Source of the DNA: Psychrobacillus mangrovi
GTDB lineage: Bacteria > Bacillota > Bacilli > Bacillales_A > Planococcaceae
Length of the DNA stretch: 64,000 bases
Direction: 5' to 3'
Assembly (NCBI RefSeq): GCF_037104765.1
Contig: NZ_JBAWSY010000001.1
Location: 186,001-250,000, forward strand
Shown here: one piece after another, positions 16,841-25,138 of the stretch
Numbering within the stretch: position 1 is the first letter of the stretch
Layout: each line of letters starts with the position of its first letter
Notes under the pieces: generated by a model
Told to the model about the DNA's origin: nothing
Seen by the model: only the letters and a program-made list of their open reading frames with translations
The model's database searches: none
Program-made: the position numbers and the translations under genes

Positions 16841-17416
16841 TTAAGAGAGCCATTTAGGAGGTGTATTTTTAGACCAATAAATTTCTCCCAATGCATAATG
16901 CTTAGAATATTTGTCTTCCGCAAGATGATAATGGAAATTAAAATAATATCCATCTTGTGGTTTTTTATCCGTTCTAACATGAAAACGGATCAAATCTCTT
17001 CTTGTTTCATTATTATAAATATGAAATATTTTCTCGTGATATTCTCCTGACGGCTGCTCGGTTATTGATAAGTTGATGACTTTATCTTGCTCCATTTTAG
17101 CAACCGTTGTATCTATCACTTCTTGTATACGCGGGAAAATGACATCATCAAATTCATTTTGGATAACAGGACCTATACGTTCGCCAAATTTTATGTATGA
17201 TTGTTCTCTTGCTGCAGTTGTAATGGAATCTGTTAAAGCTAGACTCTCATCTATTTCTACTGGTTTATAACTGATTTTCTCTGCATTCGAATGAAGAGAC
17301 TTTTCTGGATTTTTGTTGTCTAATAAGTGCTCCCAAATTAGATGATCAGGAGAGATTAGACCAAATGTTAATAATGCAACTGTAATAATAATTGTTTTTT
17401 TAATCCATTGTTTCAA
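16841..17416 (-). CDS. ypjP: YpjP-like protein
   Basis: 191 residues from a TTG start with GAAGGTGAT seven bases upstream. An N-terminal hydrophobic segment (about 6-24) suggests export or anchoring. The remainder includes SLALTDSITTAAREQSYIKF, IQEVIDTTVAKMEQDKVI and a C-terminal HYALGEIYWSKNTPPKW. The position directly upstream of thyA-dfrA matches B. subtilis ypjP, whose function is unknown. Its own terminator is not obvious and it may be co-transcribed with thyA. Confidence 0.8.
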   Translation of the reverse strand: MKQWIKKTIIITVALLTFGLISPDHLIWEHLLDNKNPEKSLHSNAEKISYKPVEIDESLALTDSITTAAREQSYIKFGERIGPVIQNEFDDVIFPRIQEVIDTTVAKMEQDKVINLSITEQPSGEYHEKIFHIYNNETRRDLIRFHVRTDKKPQDGYYFNFHYHLAEDKYSKHYALGEIYWSKNTPPKWLS

Positions 17417-17567
17417 TAAATATCACCTTCAATTTTGAGAATTTTATAAAGACTCATTTTGAATATTAACGTTTTTGAGAACAAAAGGTTTCTAAATCCT
17501 CTCTTTCATTGTACAATAAATGTTGTAAACATACAGTACGTTTTTAATATAAGGAGGAGAATTTATA

Positions 17568-17645
17568 ATGAGTACAAGCTTAGTAATTGGAATTGGATTT
17601 TTATTTTTATTAGGATATTTAACTTCTCTAAACTTTACGGACTAA
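17568..17645 (+). CDS. 25-residue hydrophobic small protein
   Basis: ATG at 17568 preceded by AAGGAGGA at ideal spacing, TAA at 17643-17645. The peptide is one membrane-spanning segment (VIGIGFLFLLGYLTSL) with a short polar tail ending FTD. A good RBS, its own promoter-proximal position and a terminator 30 bases downstream argue it is real. Function unknown. Such single-helix peptides are common in Bacillales and often modulate membrane complexes (inference). Confidence 0.55.
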   Translation: MSTSLVIGIGFLFLLGYLTSLNFTD

Positions 17646-17671
17646 TAAAGCGCTAACCGCGGTAATTTTTA

Positions 17672-17714
17672 CAAGAGGCGAGTCATGTTACTACTCATGA
17701 CCCACCTCTTTTTA
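17672..17714 (+). terminator. Terminator of the 25-aa gene
   Basis: AGAGGCGAGTCATG pairs with CATGACCCACCTCT (one internal mismatch region), followed by TTTTT. Confidence 0.7.
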
Positions 17715-17728
17715 TAGACCACTCCAAC

Positions 17729-17770
17729 AAAAGAAACGCTTTGCCAATAATTGGGCAAAGCGTTTCTTTT
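17729..17770. terminator. Strong bidirectional terminator
   Basis: Perfect 17-bp stem AAAAGAAACGCTTTGCC / GGCAAAGCGTTTCTTTT (17729-17745 and 17754-17770). It ends the minus-strand methyltransferase gene, whose stop codon it overlaps, and backs up the plus-strand one. Confidence 0.9.
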
Positions 17771-18548
17771 ATATTTCAATGATTCCATAATGAAATTTAG
17801 ATGACTGTCTGATAAGTCTATGAAATCCAAAATTCTCAAATAAACCGGAACGAAAATGAGCTTTTACAACTACTCTTTGCTTCGCTACTCTTTTGGCTTC
17901 TTCTACCCAATCTATTGTTAATGAATAATGATGTCCAATGGAGCGGAGTATTTCAAAGTTTGAGGACTCCTCAATTAACTCTTCAAACATTGGGTCCATG
18001 TATACTACATCATATGAGTTGCTCTCTGCTGCTTTTAAAGCTTCCATAGCATTCATATGAACTAAATTCACATTTTGCATGCATGTTTTTAGCTTTACAA
18101 AATCAGTCTCATAACTCTTTAAACCCGCCGATACAATATAAGCAATAATTTGATTTACTTCACAGGCGTAAATAGTACCCGAATCCCCAGTCGCATATGC
18201 AGCAATAATGCTATCTGAGCATAGTCCAGCTGTGGTATCGAAAAAGCTATTTCCTCTTTTTAGGTTTGTAGCTTCTAAAAACAAATCAGGTTCACCTTTT
18301 AAAAGCCTTTTCAATCGAAATGCAGCGGAATTTGGATGAAAGAAAAAGGGAGCATTTGTACCAATTGCATAGAACTCTAATCTTTCTTTACTAACTACTA
18401 ATACATCAGTGTTATATCGTTCTTGCAATGCTTTTACAGATTTCTTTTGCCGGTTAATATAGGGTAAAGAAAGCTCCGCTGCAATTGCTTGTGCTTTTTC
18501 AATAAATAATTCATTCGTTCTTCCAGCTGTTGTTACAATCGTTTTCAT
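17769..18548 (-). CDS. ypiP: Class I SAM-dependent methyltransferase (YpiP-like)
   Basis: 259 residues. The N-terminus (TTAGRTNELFIEKAQAIA) precedes a Rossmann fold: FDTTAGLCSDSIIAAYATG is the SAM-binding motif I, IYACEVN the acidic loop, and DVVYMDPMFEE the catalytic DP-type motif. The layout recalls RsmJ-type rRNA methyltransferases and B. subtilis YpiP; the target is unproven. Its start overlaps the brxA stop (ATGA at 18545-18548), so the two are coupled, the same pairing as yphP-ypiP in B. subtilis. Confidence 0.85.
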   Translation of the reverse strand: MKTIVTTAGRTNELFIEKAQAIAAELSLPYINRQKKSVKALQERYNTDVLVVSKERLEFYAIGTNAPFFFHPNSAAFRLKRLLKGEPDLFLEATNLKRGNSFFDTTAGLCSDSIIAAYATGDSGTIYACEVNQIIAYIVSAGLKSYETDFVKLKTCMQNVNLVHMNAMEALKAAESNSYDVVYMDPMFEELIEESSNFEILRSIGHHYSLTIDWVEEAKRVAKQRVVVKAHFRSGLFENFGFHRLIRQSSKFHYGIIEI

Positions 18549-18982
18549 GAAGAAACAATTTGTGAAAGCACACCAGACAAATGATCTTTAATAGTTTCCA
18601 TTGAATTACTTTCAATCTGTTCGCGTGGGATGAAATAAGCCAATTCATTATCTTTCCAAATTGCAATAGAAGGCGAGCTTGGAGGAATCTCTTCGAAATA
18701 ACCTCTCATAGTCGCAGTAGCCTCTTGATCTTGCCCCGCAAACACTGTTACTAGATTATTTGGTTTTTTGTCTAACTCATTAACAGCAGCAATTACTGCC
18801 GGTCTAGCTAAACCTGCAGCACATCCACAAACTGAGTTGATCATTATTAAAGAAACTCCTTCAGCATCAGCCATATAATTCTGTACTTCTTCAGGAGTTA
18901 CTAATTCTTTAAACCCAGCATCAGTTAGCTCACTTCTCATAGGTTTTACTACTTGTTTCATATATTCATCGTACGCGTTCAT
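18545..18982 (-). CDS. brxA: Bacilliredoxin BrxA (YphP family)
   Basis: 145 residues from the ATG at 18982 behind TAGGAG. The active-site CGC motif (Cys52-Gly-Cys54) is in INSVCGCAAGLARPAV, with VFAGQDQEATATMR and PPSSPSIAIWKDNEL as in YphP. BrxA removes bacillithiol from S-bacillithiolated proteins under oxidative stress (established in B. subtilis), so the host probably makes bacillithiol. It is coupled to the ypiP-like gene. Confidence 0.93.
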   Translation of the reverse strand: MNAYDEYMKQVVKPMRSELTDAGFKELVTPEEVQNYMADAEGVSLIMINSVCGCAAGLARPAVIAAVNELDKKPNNLVTVFAGQDQEATATMRGYFEEIPPSSPSIAIWKDNELAYFIPREQIESNSMETIKDHLSGVLSQIVSS

Positions 18983-18999
18983 GTTTTCTCCTACCTTCA

Positions 19000-19449
19000 T
19001 TAATATTCTTAATCCCTTTAATTAAAGGGTTTTGTATTCTCTATTCTACTTCTCTTTCTATATTTTTTCACTTCTTTTAACTTTAAATGCTATTTTTTAT
19101 TTTGATTAAAGTTATAATTGACCAAAATGATGCTGATAAAATGAATCGTGTATTTTTCGATTTAAGTTTATTGGAAAGACACGAGAAGAATACCTTGGTT
19201 GGATAAACCCTAAATAGCATCGTTTCTTGATGTATTTCTACACTGGTCACGCTACTGAATCTCCTGGAATAATGAATTGTTGATTTACTATAAGTGTTTC
19301 ATTGCTATCATATTTATCCAAAACAAATTCTTAAATGCACGTTTTGTCGCCGTATCTTACTTTTTTATAGAAATTTTCAATAATTAGTAGAACAACTCTC
19401 AAATATTGATTATAATTAACGCTTATTTATTATTTAAGGAGAATAGCTC
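19000..19449. other. Intergenic stretch between divergent genes
   Basis: No ORF with an RBS is seen. A perfect palindrome CCCTTTAATTAAAGGG (19014-19029) lies just upstream of brxA. It could be an operator, or a loop-less hairpin of no function. Nothing else was recognised. Confidence 0.35.
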
Positions 19450-19809
19450 ATGAGAACTTCACTACCTTGCCCCAATTGTCTAAAATCACTTAAAATCGAA
19501 CACATCGAAGAATTTTCAACGCCTTTTAATATGAAGTGTCCACACTGTCATGTAAAACTAAAAGAAACTAAAATGACTCCATTGCTACTTTTAATAGCTG
19601 TTTTAGTAATACCTTTATTAATTTATTTAGGTATTAGCGTAAAGGGTTTCTTAACTGGTTACTTTCCTATTGTGGAAAAAGTACCTACCGTAATTGTATT
19701 TTTAGCTTTCTGCTACCCTCTCTATGCTTTATATGAAGCTTTCAATGCAGTTGTATTGTTTAATAAGGGAAAATTTACAGTTAAAAAGACATCAGTGAAA
19801 AAAGTGTGA
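19450..19809 (+). CDS. Zinc-ribbon membrane protein, 119 aa, unknown
   Basis: RBS AAGGAGAAT. The N-terminus carries CPNC and CPHC (residues about 7-10 and 32-35), a zinc-ribbon of the CxxC-22-CxxC kind. It is followed by two membrane helices (about 45-68 and 78-103) and a basic tail. Such proteins are usually annotated as hypothetical. The ribbon would be cytoplasmic. No informative neighbours. Confidence 0.7.
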   Translation: MRTSLPCPNCLKSLKIEHIEEFSTPFNMKCPHCHVKLKETKMTPLLLLIAVLVIPLLIYLGISVKGFLTGYFPIVEKVPTVIVFLAFCYPLYALYEAFNAVVLFNKGKFTVKKTSVKKV

Positions 19810-19828
19810 TAATATTCACGCTTTTTTT
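19798..19828 (+). terminator. Terminator of the zinc-ribbon gene
   Basis: AAAAAAGTGTGA pairs with TTCACGCTTTTTT (one G-T pair). The stop codon TGA lies inside the stem. Confidence 0.75.
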
Positions 19829-20051
19829 ATTTCTCGAAAAATCTGTTAAATAATATGTGTCTTAAGAGCAAGGTCATGAGGTATGGTTTGAAGATTCTAG
19901 TAGTATGAGTGAATGAAAAAATGATATTAGTTCGTGACTATGGCATAAAAGGTATTGGTGCATTGCAATTAAGCATAGGATTTCCACAAGGTGTTTGTCT
20001 TTTAACTAAATTTTTTACTATTAATAAAGTATAATAATATTCAAAATACAG
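19829..20051. other. Short AT-rich stretch with no supported gene
   Basis: A 37-codon ATG frame starting near 19919 (MILVRDYGIKGIGALQL) lacks an RBS and matches nothing I know. Otherwise only the terminator of the minus-strand gene follows. Confidence 0.3.
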
Positions 20052-20092
20052 AAAATGTCAGCAAAATAGTATAAATATTTTGCTGACATTTT
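20052..20092 (-). terminator. Terminator of the 142-aa membrane-anchored protein gene
   Basis: Perfect 17-bp stem AAAATGTCAGCAAAATA / TATTTTGCTGACATTTT with a 7-base loop. Confidence 0.8.
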
Positions 20093-20108
20093 TTCAGTTG
20101 TACACAAT

Positions 20109-20537
20109 TTACTTTGATAATTCCTTATAAGCTAATACTTTTAATGCAAGCATTTCTTCCTCTGTTAAAGTACTTTCAAGCTTATTAAATATTTCCTGTT
20201 TTTCTTCTGCGGTCATACCATCCCGTGCTTTTGCTTGGATATCTTGTATATCACTAATACTAAACTTTTTGGCTAATACTCTAGTTGCTTCTTCTTTTGT
20301 TTGAAAGGGAAGTTTGCTACTATCAACATATTTACCTTCCTCAATAAATGCCTTTAACTGAGGGTCACTACTGATTTCTTTCTTAATATTCTCGAGTTGG
20401 CCACTATCTTCTAGTTCTACTGCTACCTTATCCATTACTTGATCGGCAACTAGTTTTGGACCAAGATAGTATATTCCAAACCCAATAATTACAATAACAA
20501 CAATTAAACTTAAAAGAACTTTAATGAATTTCACCAT
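20109..20537 (-). CDS. Membrane-anchored protein, 142 aa, unknown
   Basis: One N-terminal helix (about 5-26) is followed by a charged helical domain with KKEISSDPQLKAFIEEG, a LPFQTKEEATRVLAKKF segment and TEEEMLALKVLAYKELSK. RBS GGGGGAT is close to the ATG. Homologues of this size exist in Bacillales, some carrying misleading names (general recollection), but no function is known. It lies 40 bases from the yetF-like gene on the same strand and may be co-transcribed. Confidence 0.65.
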   Translation of the reverse strand: MVKFIKVLLSLIVVIVIIGFGIYYLGPKLVADQVMDKVAVELEDSGQLENIKKEISSDPQLKAFIEEGKYVDSSKLPFQTKEEATRVLAKKFSISDIQDIQAKARDGMTAEEKQEIFNKLESTLTEEEMLALKVLAYKELSK

Positions 20538-20578
20538 TATCCCCCTTACCCATTAAGAATTTAATCTTTCTAACACAA

Positions 20579-21280
20579 TTATTTATACAAATAGACTTTC
20601 AGTACTTCATTGTCATCTATCGTTGCTAAGAGTATATCATGTATAGTTACATTTAATATTTTTGCTTTATTCTCTAACCATGTTATATCCTTTCCAGCCT
20701 GATTTAAAATCTTATGCTCAATCTCACCATTTTTTATGACTGTTAATGGTAAGCAAAAAGCATTCTTAACAATTTTCATATCAGATGTAGTTAAGGCTTG
20801 AAATTGAGGTGATAAGTAAAACGATATAGTTCCATCAGGCTCCCACATTGCAAGAGAGACTTGATCAATTTCTACAATACTTGCTTTTCTTGCCTCTGAT
20901 AATAAGTGGTCCAATGTTATTCGCGCTTTTGATAGACCCTTATATTTGATTTCTCCATTTTTTATTAGAGGAAAAGGATTCGGCTCAAGCCAACTTCTGA
21001 AGACTTTCCATTTCAAACTCAATAATACAATAATCAAATATAAAATGGTTAAAACAGTAGTAGAAATAATGGATCCCCCTAGTCCTAATCCTTCATCTGA
21101 AAGTGGATGTGCGAGTATGTTTCCAAGCACTAAAGCTATAGTAAAATCAATTAATCTTAATTGAGAAATAGATCTCCGCCCCATAACTTTAGTTGCTATC
21201 AACAAGAAACCGAATGAAACAATTGCTCGCAAAACCCATTGGATCATTGTCAAAGACTCTTGTCCATAAAAAAAATCCAT
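20579..21280 (-). CDS. DUF421/YetF-family membrane protein
   Basis: 233 residues. Three N-terminal helices (about 12-32, 44-62, 67-90) include KVMGRRSISQLRLIDFTIALVLG, the conserved MGKR-Q-like signature. Two alpha/beta YetF repeats follow, with the family motif FPLIKNGEIKYKGL and a second VIKNGEIEHKIL. YetF-type proteins are common in spore-formers. Proposed roles in spore membranes are not proven. RBS GGGGAGTTTAA. A small two-helix protein is encoded just upstream. Confidence 0.88.
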   Translation of the reverse strand: MDFFYGQESLTMIQWVLRAIVSFGFLLIATKVMGRRSISQLRLIDFTIALVLGNILAHPLSDEGLGLGGSIISTTVLTILYLIIVLLSLKWKVFRSWLEPNPFPLIKNGEIKYKGLSKARITLDHLLSEARKASIVEIDQVSLAMWEPDGTISFYLSPQFQALTTSDMKIVKNAFCLPLTVIKNGEIEHKILNQAGKDITWLENKAKILNVTIHDILLATIDDNEVLKVYLYK

Positions 21281-21315
21281 TTAAACTCCCCAATTCATTT
21301 CCAAAATGATAATAT

Positions 21316-21567
21316 CTAAAGAACTTTTTTATTTTTAGCCCTTATTTCCGAAAATTTATAGTCTAAAAATGCACCGCTAAGACCTAAAGGTAGTCCTCCA
21401 GCAGTAATAGATAGGAGAATGATGAATAAATTTAAGCTCTCCACTTTATTGCTTAACAATAAGAAAATCGATAGACTTCCTAAAATAGTGAACAATATGG
21501 AGAAGTGATAAGTTATATGTAATTCTTCTTTAACTATTATTTCATCTTTTTCAAATTGTTCTTTCAT
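21316..21567 (-). CDS. Small membrane protein, 83 aa, unknown
   Basis: RBS AGAGGGAGT before the ATG. Two predicted helices lie at about 20-40 and 45-66 (FSILFTILGSLSIFLLL and IILLSITAGGLPLGLSGAFL), with charged ends. No family is recognised. It is 35 bases upstream of the yetF-like gene on the same strand, so likely one operon. Confidence 0.65.
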   Translation of the reverse strand: MKEQFEKDEIIVKEELHITYHFSILFTILGSLSIFLLLSNKVESLNLFIILLSITAGGLPLGLSGAFLDYKFSEIRAKNKKVL

Positions 21568-21680
21568 ATTACTCCCTCTTCTCCATCCAAGTCCTATTAT
21601 TATTAGCTTAATTTCAGTAATTTACTCATTTTTTGCCTAAATTGTAAAAACACCTTCGATTTTTTAACGACACAGAAACC

Positions 21681-22050
21681 CTACGTTTTAAATGACTTAA
21701 TTGTTTTTTTGAACAAAAATAAGGCATGTTCTGTTCACCTTGAACAGAACATGCCTTATTTCTTTTTCTATTTGTAAATCGCTTTGTAAGGACTTAAATT
21801 GATGCTTTCTGAGTTGAAATCATGGGGACTACCTACCTGCATTTACTTAAATTTTGCAGGAAAATGATGTTTTTTTAGATAGAAGAAAGGTTTAATAATA
21901 AGCATACACTAGTTGATTTACATATCAGGTGACGAATCCAGCCGGAATAACAAATGTTTTCTGCACCGAAAGCGAAGCGGCAGGTGCATGAGCGAAAAGA
22001 CCCTGGACTGAGCGTAGCGAGGGGACGAAAAGCGTCCGCCTGGAACGGGA
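21681..22050. repeat. Repeat island: shared flank, long hairpin and inverted family-B element
   Basis: 21681-21715 (CTACGTTTTAAAT, TTAATTGTTTTTTTGAAC) matches the flank at 10233-10265. 21717-21761 is a 21-bp perfect hairpin. 21931-22050 is an inverted copy of repeat family B (TGAGCGAAAAGACCCTGGAC, CTGAGCGTAGCGAG, AAGCGTCCGCCTGGAACGG). Between them TTGAAATCATG again matches the 10-kb site. It fills the gap between the small membrane gene and the esterase. No gene is seen. Confidence 0.8.
21717..21761 (+). terminator. 21-bp perfect hairpin followed by T residues
   Basis: AAATAAGGCATGTTCTGTTC(A) pairs perfectly with its complement at 21741-21761 across a 3-base loop, then CTTTTTC. It is terminator-like but no gene ends here, so it probably belongs to the repeat element. 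Confidence 0.6.
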
Positions 22051-22072
22051 AGATCAACGGGCCCAAACAAAA

Positions 22073-22110
22073 AGCGAGTATGAGAACGAAATATCTTTCT
22101 CATACTCGCT
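22073..22110 (-). terminator. Terminator of the carboxylesterase gene
   Basis: 14-bp perfect stem AGCGAGTATGAGAA / TTCTCATACTCGCT, followed by TTTTTG on the minus strand. Confidence 0.85.
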
Positions 22111-22159
22111 AAGAGATACCTTGGAGAGTTTTTTAGTGATTTTTCAAAGAGGTTTGCTA

Positions 22160-22927
22160 TTACGCATATTTTAGAATAGAGTCGGACGACCAATCTAATT
22201 GATTTAAGAATTCGTATACATCCTCACATACTTTATCTTTTTCTTTTCCTACTGTAATAATATGCCCGGATTCTTTATACCAAATAATATCTTTATCGTT
22301 AACTTCCACACTATCATGAATAAACGTAGCACTCTCTTGATAAATCGCATCATCTAATGCACCTTGAAGTACAAGTGTAGGTGAAGTGATTGAGTTTAAT
22401 TGTACACTTGTATTTTCGGTTAACTCTTGAATGCCGTTTAATGAATCAATTGGCAAATTTTTTAATTCTTCTAATTCTTCTATAATTATGTCTTTTGATT
22501 TCCCCTCAAAAGATTTATAAATTTTAGCATAGTTAAATAATCTCTCAAATAAACCATTTGTGCTGTTTCTCTTTATTGGAGCACACATAGAAACAACAGC
22601 TTTTACTGGAAACTCTTCCGCTACTTTTAAAGAAAATACACCACCTAATGAAATACCTGCAACAGCAATTTCATCATATCCCATATTTTTTAAATGGAAG
22701 TATCCATCTACAGCATCTTTCCACCAGTCAGACGGACTAGTCTGTAATAGTTCTTCAGGTGCTACCCCATGCCCGCTATACATTGGAGCATGGCAAGTGT
22801 AGCCCCTCTTTTGCAAATATTCCCCTAGTCTTTTTACATCCTTGGTGCTACCGGTAAATCCGTGAAGCAATAATACTGCTCTTTTCCCGCCTTCCAATGT
22901 AAAAGATTTAGGTGCAACTACTTTCAT
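22160..22927 (-). CDS. Est30-type carboxylesterase (alpha/beta hydrolase)
   Basis: 255 residues. HGFTGSTKDVKRLGEYLQKR, the nucleophile elbow GISLGG (Ser in VAGISLGGVFSLKVA), the acid Asp in LQGALDDAIY and the His in YKESGHIITVGKEKD reproduce the motif order of Geobacillus Est30 and B. subtilis YvaK. These hydrolyse short- to medium-chain carboxylic esters in the cytoplasm (family knowledge). No signal peptide. RBS AAAGGGGATATTCAG. It is divergently transcribed from a LysR regulator, which may control it (inference). Confidence 0.92.
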   Translation of the reverse strand: MKVVAPKSFTLEGGKRAVLLLHGFTGSTKDVKRLGEYLQKRGYTCHAPMYSGHGVAPEELLQTSPSDWWKDAVDGYFHLKNMGYDEIAVAGISLGGVFSLKVAEEFPVKAVVSMCAPIKRNSTNGLFERLFNYAKIYKSFEGKSKDIIIEELEELKNLPIDSLNGIQELTENTSVQLNSITSPTLVLQGALDDAIYQESATFIHDSVEVNDKDIIWYKESGHIITVGKEKDKVCEDVYEFLNQLDWSSDSILKYA

Positions 22928-22981
22928 CTGAATATCCCCTTTGTCAAGTTAAAGTGCTAGATTGTTAAGATAATACTAACA

Positions 22982-23010
22982 TTGACAACTCATAATGTAT
23001 AATTTATTAT
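22982..23010 (+). promoter_or_regulatory. Promoter of the LysR gene
   Basis: TTGACA (22982-22987) and TATTAT (23005-23010) are separated by 17 bases, a sigma-A-type promoter. It lies in the divergent region where an LTTR would be expected to bind and autoregulate. Confidence 0.55.
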
Positions 23011-23062
23011 TTGTATCAAAACGATGCATTAAATGCATCAATCTAGGAAAAGGGGTTATCAA

Positions 23063-23944
23063 ATGGAATGGCAGCGATTAGAATATTTTAATACACTTGC
23101 AAAAGTACAACATATGACACAAGCAGCCGAAATTTTATCCATTTCTCAACCTGCATTAAGTCGTTCTATTGCTGGATTAGAAGAGGAAATTGGTGTTCCT
23201 CTATTTGATAGAAAAGGCCGATCTATAGTGTTAAATCATTACGGGAAAATGTTTCTCGTTCGAGTTGAGAGAATTATGAAGGAAATGAGCGATGGATTAG
23301 AAGAGATAAAGCAACAGATAGATCCAGAATATGGTGAAGTATCTTTAGGATTTTTACACACTCTCGGAACTACTTCTGTACCAAATATAATTCGTGCATT
23401 TCACAAAAATTATCCACATATTTCTTTTCAATTAAAACAGAATCATACACATACACAGTTAAAACAATTAAAATCAGGGGAATTAGACCTTTGTTTACTA
23501 GCTTCAATGGTCGATGACAGTCATATAGAATGGACTGAGTTGTGGAGGGATGAACTATACATTATCGTACAAACAAACCATCCACTCGCTACCCGAAAAA
23601 GTATACTAATAAAAGAAATTGCAAATGAAACATTCATCTCCTTGAAAAAAGGATATGCTCTTCGAATTACAACAGATGAAATCTTTAAAAAGGCAGGATT
23701 TACTCCTAATATTTCATTTGAAGGAGATGAAGTAGCTACTGTTGCTGGCTTTGTAGCAGCAGGACTTGGTTTTTCCATACTACCCGATGGCGGAGAACTA
23801 CATTCAAATAAAATTGTTAAATTACGTATAGAAGATGGAGATTGCGAGAGAATTATTGGAATGGCAGTAGTAAAAAATCGTTATTTATCACCTGCTGCTA
23901 AACAATTTCAGCAATTTGTTCTGGATTATTTTATTAAACAATAA
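23063..23944 (+). CDS. LysR-type transcriptional regulator
   Basis: 293 residues from the ATG at 23063 (AAAAGGGG upstream); the frame extends ten codons further without an RBS. The N-terminal HTH is MEWQRLEYFNTLAKVQHM, QAAEILSISQPALSRSI and EEEIGVPLFDRKGRSIVLN. The effector-binding domain starts at about 90 (GEVSLGFLHTLGTTSVPNI). The family binds small metabolites and usually regulates a divergent neighbour, here the esterase. The effector is unknown. Confidence 0.92.
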   Translation: MEWQRLEYFNTLAKVQHMTQAAEILSISQPALSRSIAGLEEEIGVPLFDRKGRSIVLNHYGKMFLVRVERIMKEMSDGLEEIKQQIDPEYGEVSLGFLHTLGTTSVPNIIRAFHKNYPHISFQLKQNHTHTQLKQLKSGELDLCLLASMVDDSHIEWTELWRDELYIIVQTNHPLATRKSILIKEIANETFISLKKGYALRITTDEIFKKAGFTPNISFEGDEVATVAGFVAAGLGFSILPDGGELHSNKIVKLRIEDGDCERIIGMAVVKNRYLSPAAKQFQQFVLDYFIKQ

Positions 23945-23990
23945 ATAGAGTAGACACATGAAAATTACTTCATGCACCTACTCTATTTAT
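23941..23990 (+). terminator. Terminator of the LysR gene
   Basis: ATAAATAGAGTAG (23941-23953) pairs with CTACTCTATTTAT (23978-23990), with an inner CATG/CATG extension. Confidence 0.75.
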
Positions 23991-24003
23991 TTCAATCATT
24001 TTG

Positions 24004-25116
24004 TTATTTTCGCGCCTCATTCATTTGCTTCCAAACGGAACCTTTTGCTTCTTCTCCCTCTTCAATACGCGCTATAGCCATTCGAATTTGGAGTTTAACT
24101 TCATACTCTTTATCGTCCATAGCTTGTTTAAGTGCTGGAAGACTGTCCTTAGTACCCACTTCATAGAAATACATCGCTGCTCTCCATCGAACAAGCTTAT
24201 TTTTATCAAATAGGGCAACCTTCATAGCATCTTCAAATTGTTCAAATCCCAAATCACTCATAGCATCCCCAGCAGTTCTTCTAACCGCTGCACTTTTGTC
24301 CTTTAATGCAATTTCCAAATAAGGAATCACGGCCTCATCTTCTATTAATCCAAGATATACTGTAGCAAGGCGGCGAATGGACACTTGCTCGTCTTGAACA
24401 GCTTTTGCTAGTATTGGCAAATCTTCCATTTCTGGATTAATTAAATTATTTAGCAACTGAAATCTTCTTTCCCACTCACTTACTTCAAATTGTTCCAGAG
24501 TAAACGGGACTCGAACAGCAGATTTCTCTTCCTTAGAATCATCCTTCTCTTCAATAAGTTGTGTTAACTTACTTTGCGGAAACGTTGCTTCTAGTTCCTT
24601 TACTAATTGTTCACCAATTTCTTTTTGGTCTCCATAGCGTACACCATAATCTACCCACTTACGCAATAGAATATAGTTTTCCTTATCCCCTTCCATTGCT
24701 TCATCCAATGCTTTTATAAATCGTTCGGATAGACCGTAACGAGATTCCGATTCGCTGTCGAAAACTTTTACTTGAAGCGGGATTCCTTTATATTGTTGTA
24801 TATGTACATATACTTCACCATAATGGTCTATAGGTTTTACATCCGTACTCTCCTCATTTTCTGCACCAAAAACATTTTCTATAGAGGCTAAAATAGATTC
24901 CCAAGAAAATTTTGCATTTCTCTCAATTGCTAAGAAATCGGCGACATGATAAATCCCCTTGACTCCTTCAATATTCATAATTTCTTGGATCTCTTTCGGA
25001 GCAACCTCTATATTATCTTTTTTATAATTATGACTTTTCCCAAATGGAAGCTCTGTATCTACAATAACTTTCATCGTATTCGGACTAGGTGTTGGCTCAA
25101 TCGTTAAAATTTTCAT
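24004..25116 (-). CDS. ypgR: Conserved virulence factor C-like protein (YpgR), Nfu-N plus HEAT repeats
   Basis: 370 residues from the ATG at 25116 behind GGGAGGAAAA. Residues 1-85 are an Nfu N-terminal-type domain (EPTPSPNTMKVIVD, VKGIYHVADFLAIERN). Residues about 215-365 are PBS-lyase/HEAT-like repeats (EQVSIRRLATVYLGLIEDEA, DKSAAVRRTAGDAMSDLG, KNKLVRWRAAMYFYEVG). This combination is CvfC/YpgR. A role in virulence regulation was reported for the staphylococcal homologue; the mechanism is unknown. It lies downstream of the ABC-F gene on the same strand, as ypgR near ypgQ in B. subtilis. Confidence 0.88.
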   Translation of the reverse strand: MKILTIEPTPSPNTMKVIVDTELPFGKSHNYKKDNIEVAPKEIQEIMNIEGVKGIYHVADFLAIERNAKFSWESILASIENVFGAENEESTDVKPIDHYGEVYVHIQQYKGIPLQVKVFDSESESRYGLSERFIKALDEAMEGDKENYILLRKWVDYGVRYGDQKEIGEQLVKELEATFPQSKLTQLIEEKDDSKEEKSAVRVPFTLEQFEVSEWERRFQLLNNLINPEMEDLPILAKAVQDEQVSIRRLATVYLGLIEDEAVIPYLEIALKDKSAAVRRTAGDAMSDLGFEQFEDAMKVALFDKNKLVRWRAAMYFYEVGTKDSLPALKQAMDDKEYEVKLQIRMAIARIEEGEEAKGSVWKQMNEARK

Positions 25117-25138
25117 ATGTTTTCCTCCCAAATATCTT

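Noticed and set aside
19014..19029. Perfect 16-bp palindrome upstream of brxA as a riboswitch or terminator
   Set aside because: It has no loop and no T tract, and no known operator matches; chance in AT-rich DNA is possible.
21875..22193. Open frames over the 22-kb repeat
   Set aside because: Same repeat-derived artefact; they also run into the esterase gene in another frame.
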